Below are positions 23,653-31,574 of a stretch of DNA of 31,574 bases, piece by piece; positions within the stretch are counted from its first letter, which is position 1; every line of letters begins with the position of its first letter. The stretch is from NCBI RefSeq assembly GCF_030530635.1, contig NZ_JAUMUL010000041.1, positions 1 to 31,574 on the forward strand. Direction: 5' to 3'. The notes beneath the pieces were generated by a model. The model was not told the DNA's origin and made no database searches. It saw only the letters and a program-made list of their open reading frames with translations. This DNA is from Actinomyces sp. (GTDB taxonomy: Bacteria > Actinomycetota > Actinomycetes > Actinomycetales > Actinomycetaceae). A program made the translations under genes and the position numbers.

Positions 23653-24655
23653 ATGAGGTCCGCCACGGCCTGCGGGCGGCCTGCCGCGGCCGCTCCGAGG
23701 ACGACGCCGAGGTCTTGAGCGCCGCCTGCTGGGCGGGTGCCGCCACCTCGGTCAGGAAGGGCAGTAGCGCGTCCACGAGCTTGTCGGGCGCCTCCTCCTG
23801 CGGGAAGTGCCCGACGTCGCGAATCGTCACCTGCTGCAGGACACCGGCCACGTGGTGGGTGTCGCGCGCGTGCGCCCGGGCGGGCTGAACCGGATCGAAC
23901 TCACCTTGAACGGACAGCACCGGCACCGTCGTCGGCGGATAGAGAGCCTGCGCCTCGGCGCGCGTGAGGGTGGTCCGGCGCGTGCTCTCCAAGGCCGAGT
24001 GGGCGGCGCCCGGACGCGCCAACAGCGCGGCGTAGTACTCGGCTCCCTCGCTTACCAGCGGGCGCGTACCCGGGGCCGCCCAGGAGCGCAGCAGACGCTC
24101 GACTCCCGCTGTCGTCCGCAGGCTCCGCTCGGGCAGGAGGGGGACGTTGAAGAACAGGTGCTGCGCCTTCGAACCCATGACGGTGCGCATGGGCAGGGAG
24201 CGCACCGCCAGCGGATGCGGCGCCCCGATGGGCACCAGCCCCACCGTCAGCTCGGGCTCCAGGCCGGCCAGTGTCCAGCCGACCTGCCCGCCCAGACCCG
24301 CCCCGACGACGATCGCACGATCATGTCCCAGCGCCCGCACCACGGCGGCGACATCACGTGCCAGAGTGACCAGGTCATAGCCCGACGGCGGCCGATCGGA
24401 GCCGCCGAAGCCACGCAGGTCAAGGGCGGCCACGCGGCGGCCGGCATCCGCCAGGGCCGGAATCACATGCCGCCAGGTCCACCAGCACTCCGGAAAGCCG
24501 TGCAGCAGGAGGATCAGGGGGTTATGCGGTCCCGCAGCGGCTCCCGAGGCGTCGATCGGCGCCTCGGGACCTGCCAGTACCACATGGAAGCGGGTACCGC
24601 CGGCGGTGATGTGGCGATGGGCCCAGGGCCCGGGACGAGTCACGGTGGCGCGCAC
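23555..24655 (-). CDS. EphE-like alpha/beta hydrolase lacking its nucleophile
   Basis: 366 residues, alpha/beta-hydrolase fold of the epoxide-hydrolase/MhpC kind. The oxyanion-hole motif HGFPE and LDLRGFGGSDRP are intact. The nucleophile elbow reads VVGAGLGGQ, so Gly120 stands where Asp or Ser is expected. Asp254 (GEFDP) and His283 (VGHFPQ) of the triad remain. After about residue 300 comes a basic low-complexity tail antisense to the end of nth (98-bp overlap), which suggests the original stop was lost. The GTG start is 6 nt after TAGGCT. Placement near nth fits M. tuberculosis ephE (Rv3670). It may be inactive or use unusual chemistry. Confidence 0.8.
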   Translation of the reverse strand: MRATVTRPGPWAHRHITAGGTRFHVVLAGPEAPIDASGAAAGPHNPLILLLHGFPECWWTWRHVIPALADAGRRVAALDLRGFGGSDRPPSGYDLVTLARDVAAVVRALGHDRAIVVGAGLGGQVGWTLAGLEPELTVGLVPIGAPHPLAVRSLPMRTVMGSKAQHLFFNVPLLPERSLRTTAGVERLLRSWAAPGTRPLVSEGAEYYAALLARPGAAHSALESTRRTTLTRAEAQALYPPTTVPVLSVQGEFDPVQPARAHARDTHHVAGVLQQVTIRDVGHFPQEEAPDKLVDALLPFLTEVAAPAQQAALKTSASSSERPRQAARRPWRTSFIRRPAGTARRRSRRTPRSGGHGHGTPSARAR

Positions 24656-24661
24656 AGTGGC

Positions 24662-24667
24662 AGCCTA
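24662..24667 (-). promoter_or_regulatory. Predicted -10 box, alpha/beta hydrolase
   Basis: TAGGCT on the minus strand ends 6 nt before GTG 24655; a leaderless transcript is predicted. Confidence 0.42.
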
Positions 24668-24705
24668 CTGGCAATGCGGCGGTGTGTGCTCGGCTCATAA
24701 GCGGT

Positions 24706-25029
24706 TCAGGCAATCAGGAGCGAGGCCGCCACGTAGACGGCGGTTCCGCCGATCAGTGACAGGCCCATGGCTCGGCGCCACAGGTGCAGGCCGGCGGTTG
24801 CGCCGATGCCCGCCAGGGCAGGCAGCCAAGTGGAGGGTGCCGCGCAGACGCCGTCGAGCGTGTAGGCGACCAGGACGATCATCACCCCCAACGGCATGGC
24901 GCTGCCCAGGAATCCGAGCAGCGGCATACGGTCGCGGTCCCGCAGCAGCACGAAGGGGGTGATGCGGCACGCGAAGGTGATGGCGGCTACCAGCACTACG
25001 GCGAGTGCCAATTGAGGGTTCGTGAGCAT
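24706..25029 (-). CDS. azlD: AzlD-type small subunit of branched-chain amino acid exporter
   Basis: A 107-residue membrane protein with about four hydrophobic segments and the AzlD pattern (ITFACRITPFVLLRD, then LGSAMPLGVMIVLVAYTL). It pairs with AzlC to export branched-chain amino acids or related compounds. The ATG overlaps the azlC stop (ATGA), as is normal for this pair. No clear terminator follows. Confidence 0.88.
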   Translation of the reverse strand: MLTNPQLALAVVLVAAITFACRITPFVLLRDRDRMPLLGFLGSAMPLGVMIVLVAYTLDGVCAAPSTWLPALAGIGATAGLHLWRRAMGLSLIGGTAVYVAASLLIA

Positions 25030-25826
25030 CAGGGCCTCCCCTCTCTTGCGGCGGTGTGGTCGCGGTGATTGTGGTCGCAGCGATGACGCCAGGTGTACAG
25101 GGCGATGAGTGCGATCGCGAGCGTTCCCAGTGCGCTCAGCAGGGCCGCGGAGCCACCCACCGCCAGCCCGACGGCACCGGCCACCAAGCCGGCGAGCAGT
25201 ACGGCCAGATCCGGGTGCGCTCGCCAGTTCTCAATCGCCAGGACGACGAACAACGACGTCAGGACGAAGCCGAGCAGGGTGACGCGCTCACCGATGAGCG
25301 CCGCCAATCCGGTGCCCGCGAGAGCCCCGGCCGTAGTGCCGAGTATCCAGGCCGAATGGTTCATGATCTCGATGGCGACGATATAGCGTCCGTTCATGGC
25401 CTTGCGGTCCCGCGAGGCCAGCAGGGCGTATACCTCGTCGGTGATCGCATGAATCGCATACAGGCGGGTGGCGGGAGTCGGCCGAACCCGGTCCAGGGGG
25501 AAGCCCAGCCCGTAAAAGACGTGCCGGCCGGACACGAACAGTGTGGAGGCCGCTATTGCTGACAGGGGCTCACCCGCTGCGGCCAGGGGCACCAGCAGCA
25601 TCTGCATAGTCCCCGAGTAGATGACTACGCTCCACACCGGTGCCCACCACCAGTCCAGGCCCGCGGCGACCAGCAGCAGCCCCGCGGCCAGTCCCAGTGT
25701 GATGTAGCCGATGACTATAGGCAGGGCGTCGCGGGCGGCGTCGCGCACCGTCGTCATGGGCGCCGGTGCGCGAGCTGCGGAGGACGGCGGCTCGGCGGGG
25801 GAGGGACGTGACGCGGAGGTGGGCAC
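25029..25826 (-). CDS. azlC: AzlC-type large subunit of branched-chain amino acid exporter
   Basis: 265 residues with about seven membrane segments and AzlC motifs: DALPIVIGYITLGLAAG near the N-terminus, SGTMQMLLVPL, and SGRHVFYGLGF, then AITDEVYALL. The GTG at 25826 lies 6 nt after TACTCT, supporting it over ATG 25757; the extra 23 residues are Pro/Ser/Ala-rich and cytoplasmic. Forms a two-gene operon with azlD. Substrate by family only. Confidence 0.9.
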   Translation of the reverse strand: MPTSASRPSPAEPPSSAARAPAPMTTVRDAARDALPIVIGYITLGLAAGLLLVAAGLDWWWAPVWSVVIYSGTMQMLLVPLAAAGEPLSAIAASTLFVSGRHVFYGLGFPLDRVRPTPATRLYAIHAITDEVYALLASRDRKAMNGRYIVAIEIMNHSAWILGTTAGALAGTGLAALIGERVTLLGFVLTSLFVVLAIENWRAHPDLAVLLAGLVAGAVGLAVGGSAALLSALGTLAIALIALYTWRHRCDHNHRDHTAAREGRP

Positions 25827-25832
25827 CGGGAC

Positions 25833-25838
25833 AGAGTA
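25833..25838 (-). promoter_or_regulatory. Predicted -10 box, azlCD
   Basis: TACTCT on the minus strand ends 6 nt before GTG 25826, which decides that start. Confidence 0.42.
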
Positions 25839-25955
25839 GGGGCTCTTCGCATGTGGGGGTGTGCTGGCGGGAGCGGCAGTTCTGGGAGGGCGATGAAGGT
25901 GTTCAGACGCGGCCGGGCTGCGGAGCGTCGCCGGGCCCGCACCCCGGCGGCGCGG

Positions 25956-26762
25956 TCACTCGTCGCTGGGGCGTCGATCCATGATCCTCTGCTCGCGTTG
26001 GCCTGCGCGGCGGGCGCTGTGTGAGACCACGCCCACCATGATCATGAACACTCCGAAGGCGATGAACCTGCCGCTTACCGCATCCGCCCAGAAGTAGGTC
26101 GACAAGGAACGGCCCAGGTCGGAGTGCGCCGTCAACCTATCCAGAAGCGGTCCGACGACGCCGTTCATCACCCTGGGAGCCAGCAGGAACGGAAGCCCGG
26201 TCAGCAGCGATACCGTGCCGACTACGAAGGCCCCCAGACTGGAGTGACTCGCCGTCCACAGTGCGAGTGCCAGCACGAGAGCTCCTGCTCCCAGTTCTGC
26301 CGGCGCGCCCGCCGACGTACCGAAGGTCAGGGGTGCGGCGTCCTCGACCGCCCTGGCGGCGCCGTCGTGGAGGAGGAACCAGCTCAGGGGCAGGGCGACC
26401 ACCCAGATGAGCACGCCGGCCCAGTGGGCGGCCGTGCGGGGGTTCGGGTGGCCGACGACGCTGGAACCGTCCAGCAGGATGTCCGCCTCCGAACGCGAAG
26501 GCCGGGAGGTCTCATCGCCAGGCGCGGCGGGCTTGGCCGCCGTGCGGGCTCGTTTGCGGTCGGCGGCTGCCGGCAGGTCGACATGTGGTGGCGGCGGGGG
26601 CTGTCGTGCTGCTTGCGGTGCCTGCACCGCGGCGGGGCGGGGAGTGTTGTCGACGGCGCTGGAGGTGGAGTCGGAGGCGTCATCCCAGGCGGCGGACTCG
26701 GCCGTGGGGCCGCGCATGGCCTCCTCCCCAGGATTGTGTCCGGCGTTGGTATCGGTGCTCAT
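25956..26762 (-). CDS. Membrane protein with one copy of a four-helix module
   Basis: 268 residues from ATG 26762 (AAGGAGG 5 nt upstream). About 110 disordered Pro/Ala/Asp-rich residues with a basic patch precede about four membrane helices. The third helix region (SHSSLGAFVVGTVSLL) and the last helix with its tail (VSHSARRAGQREQR) resemble both halves of the upstream membrane protein. Function unknown; the long acidic-basic N-terminus is cytoplasmic if the tail, which is positive, is also inside. Confidence 0.65.
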   Translation of the reverse strand: MSTDTNAGHNPGEEAMRGPTAESAAWDDASDSTSSAVDNTPRPAAVQAPQAARQPPPPPHVDLPAAADRKRARTAAKPAAPGDETSRPSRSEADILLDGSSVVGHPNPRTAAHWAGVLIWVVALPLSWFLLHDGAARAVEDAAPLTFGTSAGAPAELGAGALVLALALWTASHSSLGAFVVGTVSLLTGLPFLLAPRVMNGVVGPLLDRLTAHSDLGRSLSTYFWADAVSGRFIAFGVFMIMVGVVSHSARRAGQREQRIMDRRPSDE

Positions 26763-26867
26763 CACAACCTCCTTATCCGCTCAGGCTAGCGGCTCGGCAT
26801 CCCGATGCGGGGAGGCGTGCCGAGCCGTGCTCCGAAGGCGCCTCAGTCGGAATCTCCGGCGCGGGCG

Positions 26868-27878
26868 TCACCATGCATGAGGCAGTCCGCGCGGCGGTGT
26901 GGGCGTCTCCCGGGAGCGCAGCTCGAGCAGTTCGCGCGCCCGGCCCTCGCGGCGGGCCAGGTGTGCTCCCCAGCCGGCCGTCGTCAGCAGGATTCCGGTA
27001 AGTAAAAGGCTCGCACCGGTCGGATCGTCGGGCAACAGCCCGGCCAGCGCCGCCCGCCCGGGGAGGTTCGGCCAAACGCCCCCCAATAGTGCCGGCAGCG
27101 CGCACAGGATCAGCAGCGCACCGGTGGCGCGGGCGCCGAGTGTGGATCGGCCCGTGAGAGCCGCGGCCGGGATCAGGAGGGCGAGTGCGGCCAGGGCGGT
27201 GAGCATGGCGCCACTGGGGATCGCTCCCGGTGTCACGAGTCGCGCATAGCCGTTCGCAATGAGAACGAGTGCGGCGCCTACGGCCAGCAACGTGAGTGGG
27301 AAGGACAAGATGTGGTCCCGGCGTCGTGACGGAGGGGCTGCCGGGGTGACGCCCGGGGTTCTGTCGTTGGCGCTGAGCCTGGAGGACAGCCGTGCATCCT
27401 CCCGGCCGGCGCGGCGGGCCTGGCGCATCCCCCACGAGCCCCCCAGTAGTAGCGCCGCCGCGATGAGCACCGCGCCCGTGGGGATCAGGGACCGGGCCCA
27501 GGCGAAGGGTGCGGCTGCGGCATGCCCCGGTCGGGCCAGGATCACCGCCTGGGCGAGCAGCGCGACGGCGCCTCCGATCAGTCCACCGAGGGAGGAGCGT
27601 GCAGCGAACAGCCACTGGGCCAGTGCCGACACGATGAATACCGTGACGGTGAACAGGATGATCCGGGGCAGTTGCCCGGCGCCGGCGGCCCGGGAGGCCA
27701 GGCCGGTCAGGGTGAGTGTGAGCGGCGGCAGGAAGATGCCGATGACCGCCGTCAGCAGGTAGTCGCCGCGACGCGACCGTGGTGCCGTTTGGACCGCATT
27801 CGGGGGCGAGTCGGAAACCGGTGATGTTGGTCCTGTCTGCGTTGCCGGACCCCTGGAGGAGCGGATGTCTTGGCTCAC
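26868..27878 (-). CDS. Membrane protein with two copies of the four-helix module
   Basis: 336 residues, about eight membrane helices in two halves (about 40-160 and 188-320) joined by a charged loop. Each half has an SSLGG/STLGA-type segment at its third helix (RSSLGGLIGGAVALL; RSTLGARATGALLIL) and ends in a helix followed by an Arg-rich tail (QARRAGREDA; HLARREGRARE). The GTG at 27878 is 6 nt after TAAACT. Same strand as the shorter relative 105 bp downstream, so probably one operon. No known family recognised. Confidence 0.65.
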   Translation of the reverse strand: MSQDIRSSRGPATQTGPTSPVSDSPPNAVQTAPRSRRGDYLLTAVIGIFLPPLTLTLTGLASRAAGAGQLPRIILFTVTVFIVSALAQWLFAARSSLGGLIGGAVALLAQAVILARPGHAAAAPFAWARSLIPTGAVLIAAALLLGGSWGMRQARRAGREDARLSSRLSANDRTPGVTPAAPPSRRRDHILSFPLTLLAVGAALVLIANGYARLVTPGAIPSGAMLTALAALALLIPAAALTGRSTLGARATGALLILCALPALLGGVWPNLPGRAALAGLLPDDPTGASLLLTGILLTTAGWGAHLARREGRARELLELRSRETPTPPRGLPHAW

Positions 27879-27884
27879 GGCTCG

Positions 27885-27890
27885 AGTTTA
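27885..27890 (-). promoter_or_regulatory. Predicted -10 box, two-module membrane protein
   Basis: TAAACT on the minus strand, 6 nt before GTG 27878; no -35 is recognised. Confidence 0.42.
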
Positions 27891-28041
27891 TGTGATCGGA
27901 GTTGAGATGATTGGTGATTGCCCATGTGGTGCAGTTGTGGATCGTGAGCCTTGACGGGTGGAGATGCCTCCTCCTGGGGAAGGAACGCCATAGGTGTAGA
28001 TTATCGGTCGGTGGGGGGAACGGTGTTTGCGTCGCGGTGCC

Positions 28042-28047
28042 TACATT
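28042..28047 (+). promoter_or_regulatory. Predicted -10 box, TAP-type lipoprotein
   Basis: TACATT ends 7 nt before ATG 28055. It supports that start over in-frame upstream codons, which would add a non-signal-like N-terminus. Confidence 0.45.
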
Positions 28048-28054
28048 TCCTGTC

Positions 28055-29740
28055 ATGAGAACGACAACGACTCACAAGCGCCTCGGCGCTCGAGCCCTGG
28101 CTGTTGCCGCGGTCTCCTGTTTGGCCGTGTCGGCATGCACGACTGGAGGGGGTGCCGCGAAAGGTGCCTCTGCGCCCGCCAGTCCGGTGGATGCGCAGAG
28201 TGCTCCGCCGGTGCCCGCGGGCCTGGAGACCTTCTACAATCAGAAGCTCGACTGGAAGGAATGCGACGACGACGCCTCCTTCCAGTGCGCCACGGCGAAG
28301 GTTCCGCTGAACTACGACGAGCCCTCGGGCAAGACCATCGACCTGGCGCTGAAGAAGCTCCCCTCCACCTCGGGCAAGCCGATCGGTACGCTGCTGACCA
28401 ATCCCGGCGGTCCCGGTGGTTCCGGACTGGAATACGTCTCGCAGGAGGGAGTCTTCTCCGATGCGCTGCGAGCGGGCTACGACATCCTCGGTTTCGATCC
28501 GCGCGGGGTGGGCGAGTCCACGCCCCTGACCTGCTTGAGCCCGCAGGAGATGAGTGAGGTGGCCGAGGCCACATTGCAGCAGAAGAGTTCCGGAGCCACC
28601 AACCAGCAGCAGGACGATGATGCCGCCGATCCGCAGCAGGACTCCATGCCCGTGGACTTTGAGGAGGAGACCGCCGAGAGCACTGAGAAAACTGCGGCCG
28701 AACTGGCCGCCAAGTGCAAACAGTACTCGCCTGAACCCGATCTGATCGACCACATGGACACCGCCTCGGTGGCGCGTGACATGGATGTGCTGCGGGCACT
28801 GTCGGGTGACGCGCGCCTGCACTATCTGGGCACCTCCTACGGCACCTACCTGGGAGCCCGTTACGCTGAGATGTTCCCTGCGAACGTGGGCCGTATGGTG
28901 CTGGACAGTGCGCAGAATCCCGCACAGGAGAACGCTGAGAACATCGTCCAGCAGGCCGAGTCCATTGAGAAGAGCCTGCGTGCCTACGTCGAGCACTGCC
29001 AGGCGGGGGAGGACTGCCCGCTGACCGGGGATGTCGACTCCGGCGTCGAGCAGATCAGGCAACTCATTGAGAAGGCCAGCATCACGCCGCTGCCGTCCAC
29101 TCAGGGTGACCCCGTAGACGGGGCGACGCTCACGAAGACCCTGATCGACATGATGTATGACAACAGTGCGTGGGACCTTCTGACCGCGGCGCTCAGCCAG
29201 GCGATCAAGAACAATGACGGCACGGCCCTCGCCGTACTGACCAATCCATCACTGGTGGACGATGAGACGGACCCGCAGGAGCTGGCTGAGAAGGAGGCCC
29301 GTGACACGGCCAATGAGAACGCCATCAGCGCCGTCGACTGCCTCGACTACCCGGTTCGTGGAGACAAGTCCAAGTGGGATGAGCAGGCGGCCAAGATCAA
29401 GGAGGTGGCGCCCACACTCGGCACGGGACTGGGCTACCCCGACGCGTTCTGCAAGGGCTGGGGCCACCACACCGACCACCAGCCGGGCAAGATCCGTGCC
29501 ACGGGCGCGGCGCCGATCCTCGTCGTCGGCATCACCGGAGACCCCGCCACCCCGTACCAGTGGGCCAAGGATCTGGCCGCCCAACTGGACTCTGCCCGTC
29601 TGCTGACCGTGGAGGGCAACGGTCACGGCGCCTATAAGCGCAAGGGTGACTGCGTGGACAACACCGTAGACAACTACCTGCTGCGCGGTGAGCTGCCGGA
29701 GAAGGACTTGACCTGCAAGGAGGAGATCAAGCAGTACTAA
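28055..29740 (+). CDS. Secreted TAP-type alpha/beta-hydrolase peptidase lipoprotein
   Basis: 561 residues. A lipoprotein signal peptide ends in SCLAVSAC (Cys lipidation). The body is a tripeptidyl-aminopeptidase/proline-iminopeptidase-like hydrolase (S33 type): oxyanion motif NPGGPGGSG, nucleophile Ser261 in LGTSYGTYLG, acid in ITGDPATP, histidine in GNGHGAYK, plus a TAP-like C-terminal domain. An insertion rich in Gln/Asp/Glu (about 190-230) sits in the cap region. It probably trims N-terminal peptides outside the membrane. The divergent membrane-protein operon lies 176 bp upstream. Confidence 0.9.
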   Translation: MRTTTTHKRLGARALAVAAVSCLAVSACTTGGGAAKGASAPASPVDAQSAPPVPAGLETFYNQKLDWKECDDDASFQCATAKVPLNYDEPSGKTIDLALKKLPSTSGKPIGTLLTNPGGPGGSGLEYVSQEGVFSDALRAGYDILGFDPRGVGESTPLTCLSPQEMSEVAEATLQQKSSGATNQQQDDDAADPQQDSMPVDFEEETAESTEKTAAELAAKCKQYSPEPDLIDHMDTASVARDMDVLRALSGDARLHYLGTSYGTYLGARYAEMFPANVGRMVLDSAQNPAQENAENIVQQAESIEKSLRAYVEHCQAGEDCPLTGDVDSGVEQIRQLIEKASITPLPSTQGDPVDGATLTKTLIDMMYDNSAWDLLTAALSQAIKNNDGTALAVLTNPSLVDDETDPQELAEKEARDTANENAISAVDCLDYPVRGDKSKWDEQAAKIKEVAPTLGTGLGYPDAFCKGWGHHTDHQPGKIRATGAAPILVVGITGDPATPYQWAKDLAAQLDSARLLTVEGNGHGAYKRKGDCVDNTVDNYLLRGELPEKDLTCKEEIKQY

Positions 29741-29758
29741 GGAGGAGATTGCAGTACT
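29717..29758 (+). repeat. Short imperfect tandem duplication across a stop codon
   Basis: AAGGAGGAGATCAAGCAGTA, then CT (29717-29738) is followed by AAGGAGGAGATTGCAGTACT (29739-29758). The stop TAA (29738-29740) spans the junction, so the second copy is untranslated. Confidence 0.7.
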
Positions 29759-29774
29759 ACTGAACCCGGGCGGG

Positions 29775-29797
29775 GCGGGTCGGTTGAACGGACCCGC
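29775..29797 (+). terminator. Hairpin after the TAP-type gene
   Basis: GCGGGTC, 9-nt loop, GACCCGC, 34 nt after the stop. No T-run follows, as is common in actinobacteria. An alternative stem GGTTGA/TCAACC overlaps it. Confidence 0.5.
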
Positions 29798-29865
29798 TCA
29801 ACCACCGCTGTGCAATGTTCAGAAAACCATAGAAGTTGAACCGATCGTTGAAAGTGAAGCATCTG

Positions 29866-31404
29866 ATGACTGAGTCCGCTCCAACCTCCTTCTCACTCAC
29901 GCGCCGCTCTGCCGTAGCGGCTATCGGGGCCGCGCTCCTGCTGCCATTGGCGGCTTGCGCGGGCGGCAATGACTCGCAGAGCAAGAGCCCGGCGTCCACA
30001 TCGCCGACCCCCGAGTCCCCCGCGGGGGCGCAGGACCCGCTAGGCAGTCTGGCCGGTGCGCCGTCGTTGTCCGATGAGCAGTACGAGACCGTGGTCGAGG
30101 GGGTGTCCGCCTGGGTGACCCGTATCTGGCCGATCATGGGGCCGGTGTGGCCGGGGGTCGATTACACCAGGCATCGGATCGTGGCCATGCAGGTCGACGA
30201 GCAGTTCAAGGTGAAACGTGCGTGGGCGATCTCGGTTGACGGTCAACGGGAACTCAAGGCCGACGAGTACGCGAGCATTGAGGTGCCCACCTCCTACGGC
30301 AAGATCACCTTCGAGGACCAGCCGTCCATCACCCTCAACCTCGGTCAGGCAGCCACGGTGGGGGTTAGCAACAGAGAGGGCGGTGGGGCCGCCGCGGGTA
30401 TGAACTCCACGCCGTCCGTGACCGCCACCGGCGCCTCGGAGCCCGTCGCGGATCTGAAGGATCCGGCCACCTACGCCTTCGCGCTCATGACCCACGAACT
30501 GGTCCACTTCTACTATCAGGGCGAGATCAATGTGACCGCCTCCAGCAGCAGGGACACCCCCTACCCGTACCAGGCGCGGCCCCGCACCCTGCGGCGCATG
30601 ATGCTGCACCGCTTGCGTCAGGCGGCAATGGATGCGGACAAGCGGTCCGAGCACCTGGGGCACGCCCGCTACTGGATGGACACGTGGAAGTCGGAGTTCG
30701 CGGGCGAGGCCGAGGACATCCACCACTACGACATCGCCGAGGGCATCGCCCGGTACGTGGAGTACATGGCGCTGTCCATCCAGGAGAATCAGTCTCCTGA
30801 GCAGCTGCAGACCCGGCAGGCGGCGCTGCTGAAGGAGGAGCCGCTGGACGTATCGGTTGACGTGGAGTCCTATGCCTTCGGATTCATCACCGGGGTGCTG
30901 TTGGACGCGGTCAAGCCCGACTGGAAGAACGGGTTCTACGCCAGTGGCAAGACACTCACGGAGATGCTCTTGGAGGACGTCGCCCCCGTTCCAGAGGAGG
31001 TGGACCCCGAGGTCGGTGGTCAGGTTGACGAGGCGATCAAGGAGGCGGACCAGTACGTTGCGCCGGACATCAAGAAGGTCGACGACGCGGAGGCGGACAC
31101 CTCGGTGGCCTACCTGCACCTGCCCAAGTTGGATGAGATCGGTTACTCCAGTTCTTTCGTCTACAAGGACAAGGTGGTACTGACCACCACCATCATGGTG
31201 CTGAATGGCGATGGTCAGAATCTTCAGGTGCTGGGAGTGCCGACCTTCACCGGTGCTGACAGGGAATCGCTGTACATCCCCTTGATCAACGCGCCGCACA
31301 GCTACGCCGACGGTGTGCTCACGGTCACGGGCGATGAGATCACCGGAACCATCAAGGCTGAGAAGACCACCGAGAACGGAAGGGAGGTGTTCGTCGCGAA
31401 GTAG
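29866..31404 (+). CDS. Lipoprotein with gluzincin-like metallopeptidase signature
   Basis: 512 residues from ATG 29866 (a TTG at 29836 is in frame). A Tat-like lipoprotein signal has SLTRRSAVAAIGAALLLPLAAC. The middle holds THELVHFYY (His210, Glu211, His214) and, 77 residues after His214, AEGIARYVEY (Glu292). HExxH plus a downstream EGxAxY glutamate is the gluzincin zinc-site pattern. The first ~150 residues and the C-terminal ~150, acidic (about 370-400) then beta-rich, show no known domain. I infer a surface zinc peptidase, family unassigned; it follows another surface peptidase on the same strand, but a hairpin separates them. Confidence 0.7.
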   Translation: MTESAPTSFSLTRRSAVAAIGAALLLPLAACAGGNDSQSKSPASTSPTPESPAGAQDPLGSLAGAPSLSDEQYETVVEGVSAWVTRIWPIMGPVWPGVDYTRHRIVAMQVDEQFKVKRAWAISVDGQRELKADEYASIEVPTSYGKITFEDQPSITLNLGQAATVGVSNREGGGAAAGMNSTPSVTATGASEPVADLKDPATYAFALMTHELVHFYYQGEINVTASSSRDTPYPYQARPRTLRRMMLHRLRQAAMDADKRSEHLGHARYWMDTWKSEFAGEAEDIHHYDIAEGIARYVEYMALSIQENQSPEQLQTRQAALLKEEPLDVSVDVESYAFGFITGVLLDAVKPDWKNGFYASGKTLTEMLLEDVAPVPEEVDPEVGGQVDEAIKEADQYVAPDIKKVDDAEADTSVAYLHLPKLDEIGYSSSFVYKDKVVLTTTIMVLNGDGQNLQVLGVPTFTGADRESLYIPLINAPHSYADGVLTVTGDEITGTIKAEKTTENGREVFVAK

Positions 31405-31462
31405 CGGAAGCGACCACAACTATTGCCTAGCGGTCCTACCGTCACGAGAAGGGCGAGTGCAT

Positions 31463-31497
31463 AGGGGCCGGCCGACACCAACAGTCGGCCGGCCCCT
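31463..31497 (+). terminator. Strong hairpin terminator after the zincin-like gene
   Basis: Perfect 14-bp arms AGGGGCCGGCCGAC and GTCGGCCGGCCCCT around ACCAACA, about 60 nt after the stop. No T-run. Nothing coding is seen from 31405 to the window end. Confidence 0.75.
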
Positions 31498-31574
31498 GCG
31501 CGTGCTCGACGGCACCGCCGCATTTTCGCGGGCCGAACCGCGATTGGAATTTGAGGGTGTGGCGGTTGGCCGGG

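Overview
The window is high-GC actinobacterial DNA. The markers are a WhiB regulator, a PonA2-type penicillin-binding protein, a Crp of about 225 residues, PPK1 next to a NUDIX/histidine-phosphatase MutT1, and many starts without a Shine-Dalgarno sequence. My best guess is an Actinomyces-like member of the Actinomycetaceae. That is inference, because there is no rRNA here.

Left region, about 1-6950: one end of an integrative conjugative element, mostly on the minus strand. From the window edge rightwards it holds a TrbL-like polytopic transfer protein (partial), a one-TM transfer protein, a two-domain NlpC/P60 wall hydrolase, an unknown protein, a replication-type winged-helix protein split by a frameshift inside iteron-like repeats, a second winged-helix paralogue, and a small excisionase-like protein. 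A divergent XRE repressor-like gene (+) runs into a minus-strand tRNA-Lys(UUU), the likely integration site. No integrase is visible.

Middle, about 6970-17920: a hypothetical protein, ppk1 with a long acidic N-terminal extension, and mutT1, all on +. Converging on them is a three-gene minus-strand operon of MukBEF-like SMC genes: DUF3375, DUF4194 and a large ATPase (Wadjet JetA-JetB-JetC). The expected jetD nuclease gene is absent. Upstream of jetA is a perfect 79-bp tandem duplication abutting tRNA-Pro(CGG).

Right, about 17990-24660: a core block resembling the Mycobacterium tuberculosis Rv3670-Rv3683 neighbourhood: metallophosphoesterase, ponA2, whiB4-like, DUF4177 protein, crp, nth, and an EphE-like alpha/beta hydrolase that lacks its nucleophile. 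Beyond it lie azlC/azlD (branched-chain amino acid export), two membrane proteins built from one repeated four-helix module, a TAP-type secreted peptidase lipoprotein, and a lipoprotein with a gluzincin-like HExxH/EGxAxY signature.

A recurring pattern: about ten genes have a TAnnnT-like -10 box ending 6-7 nt before the start codon, which predicts leaderless mRNAs and fixes several start sites. The most notable points are the JetD-less Jet operon, the frameshifted rep gene that deletion between two 28-bp repeats would put back in frame, the 79-bp duplication at the jetA promoter, and the unrecognised zincin-like lipoprotein.
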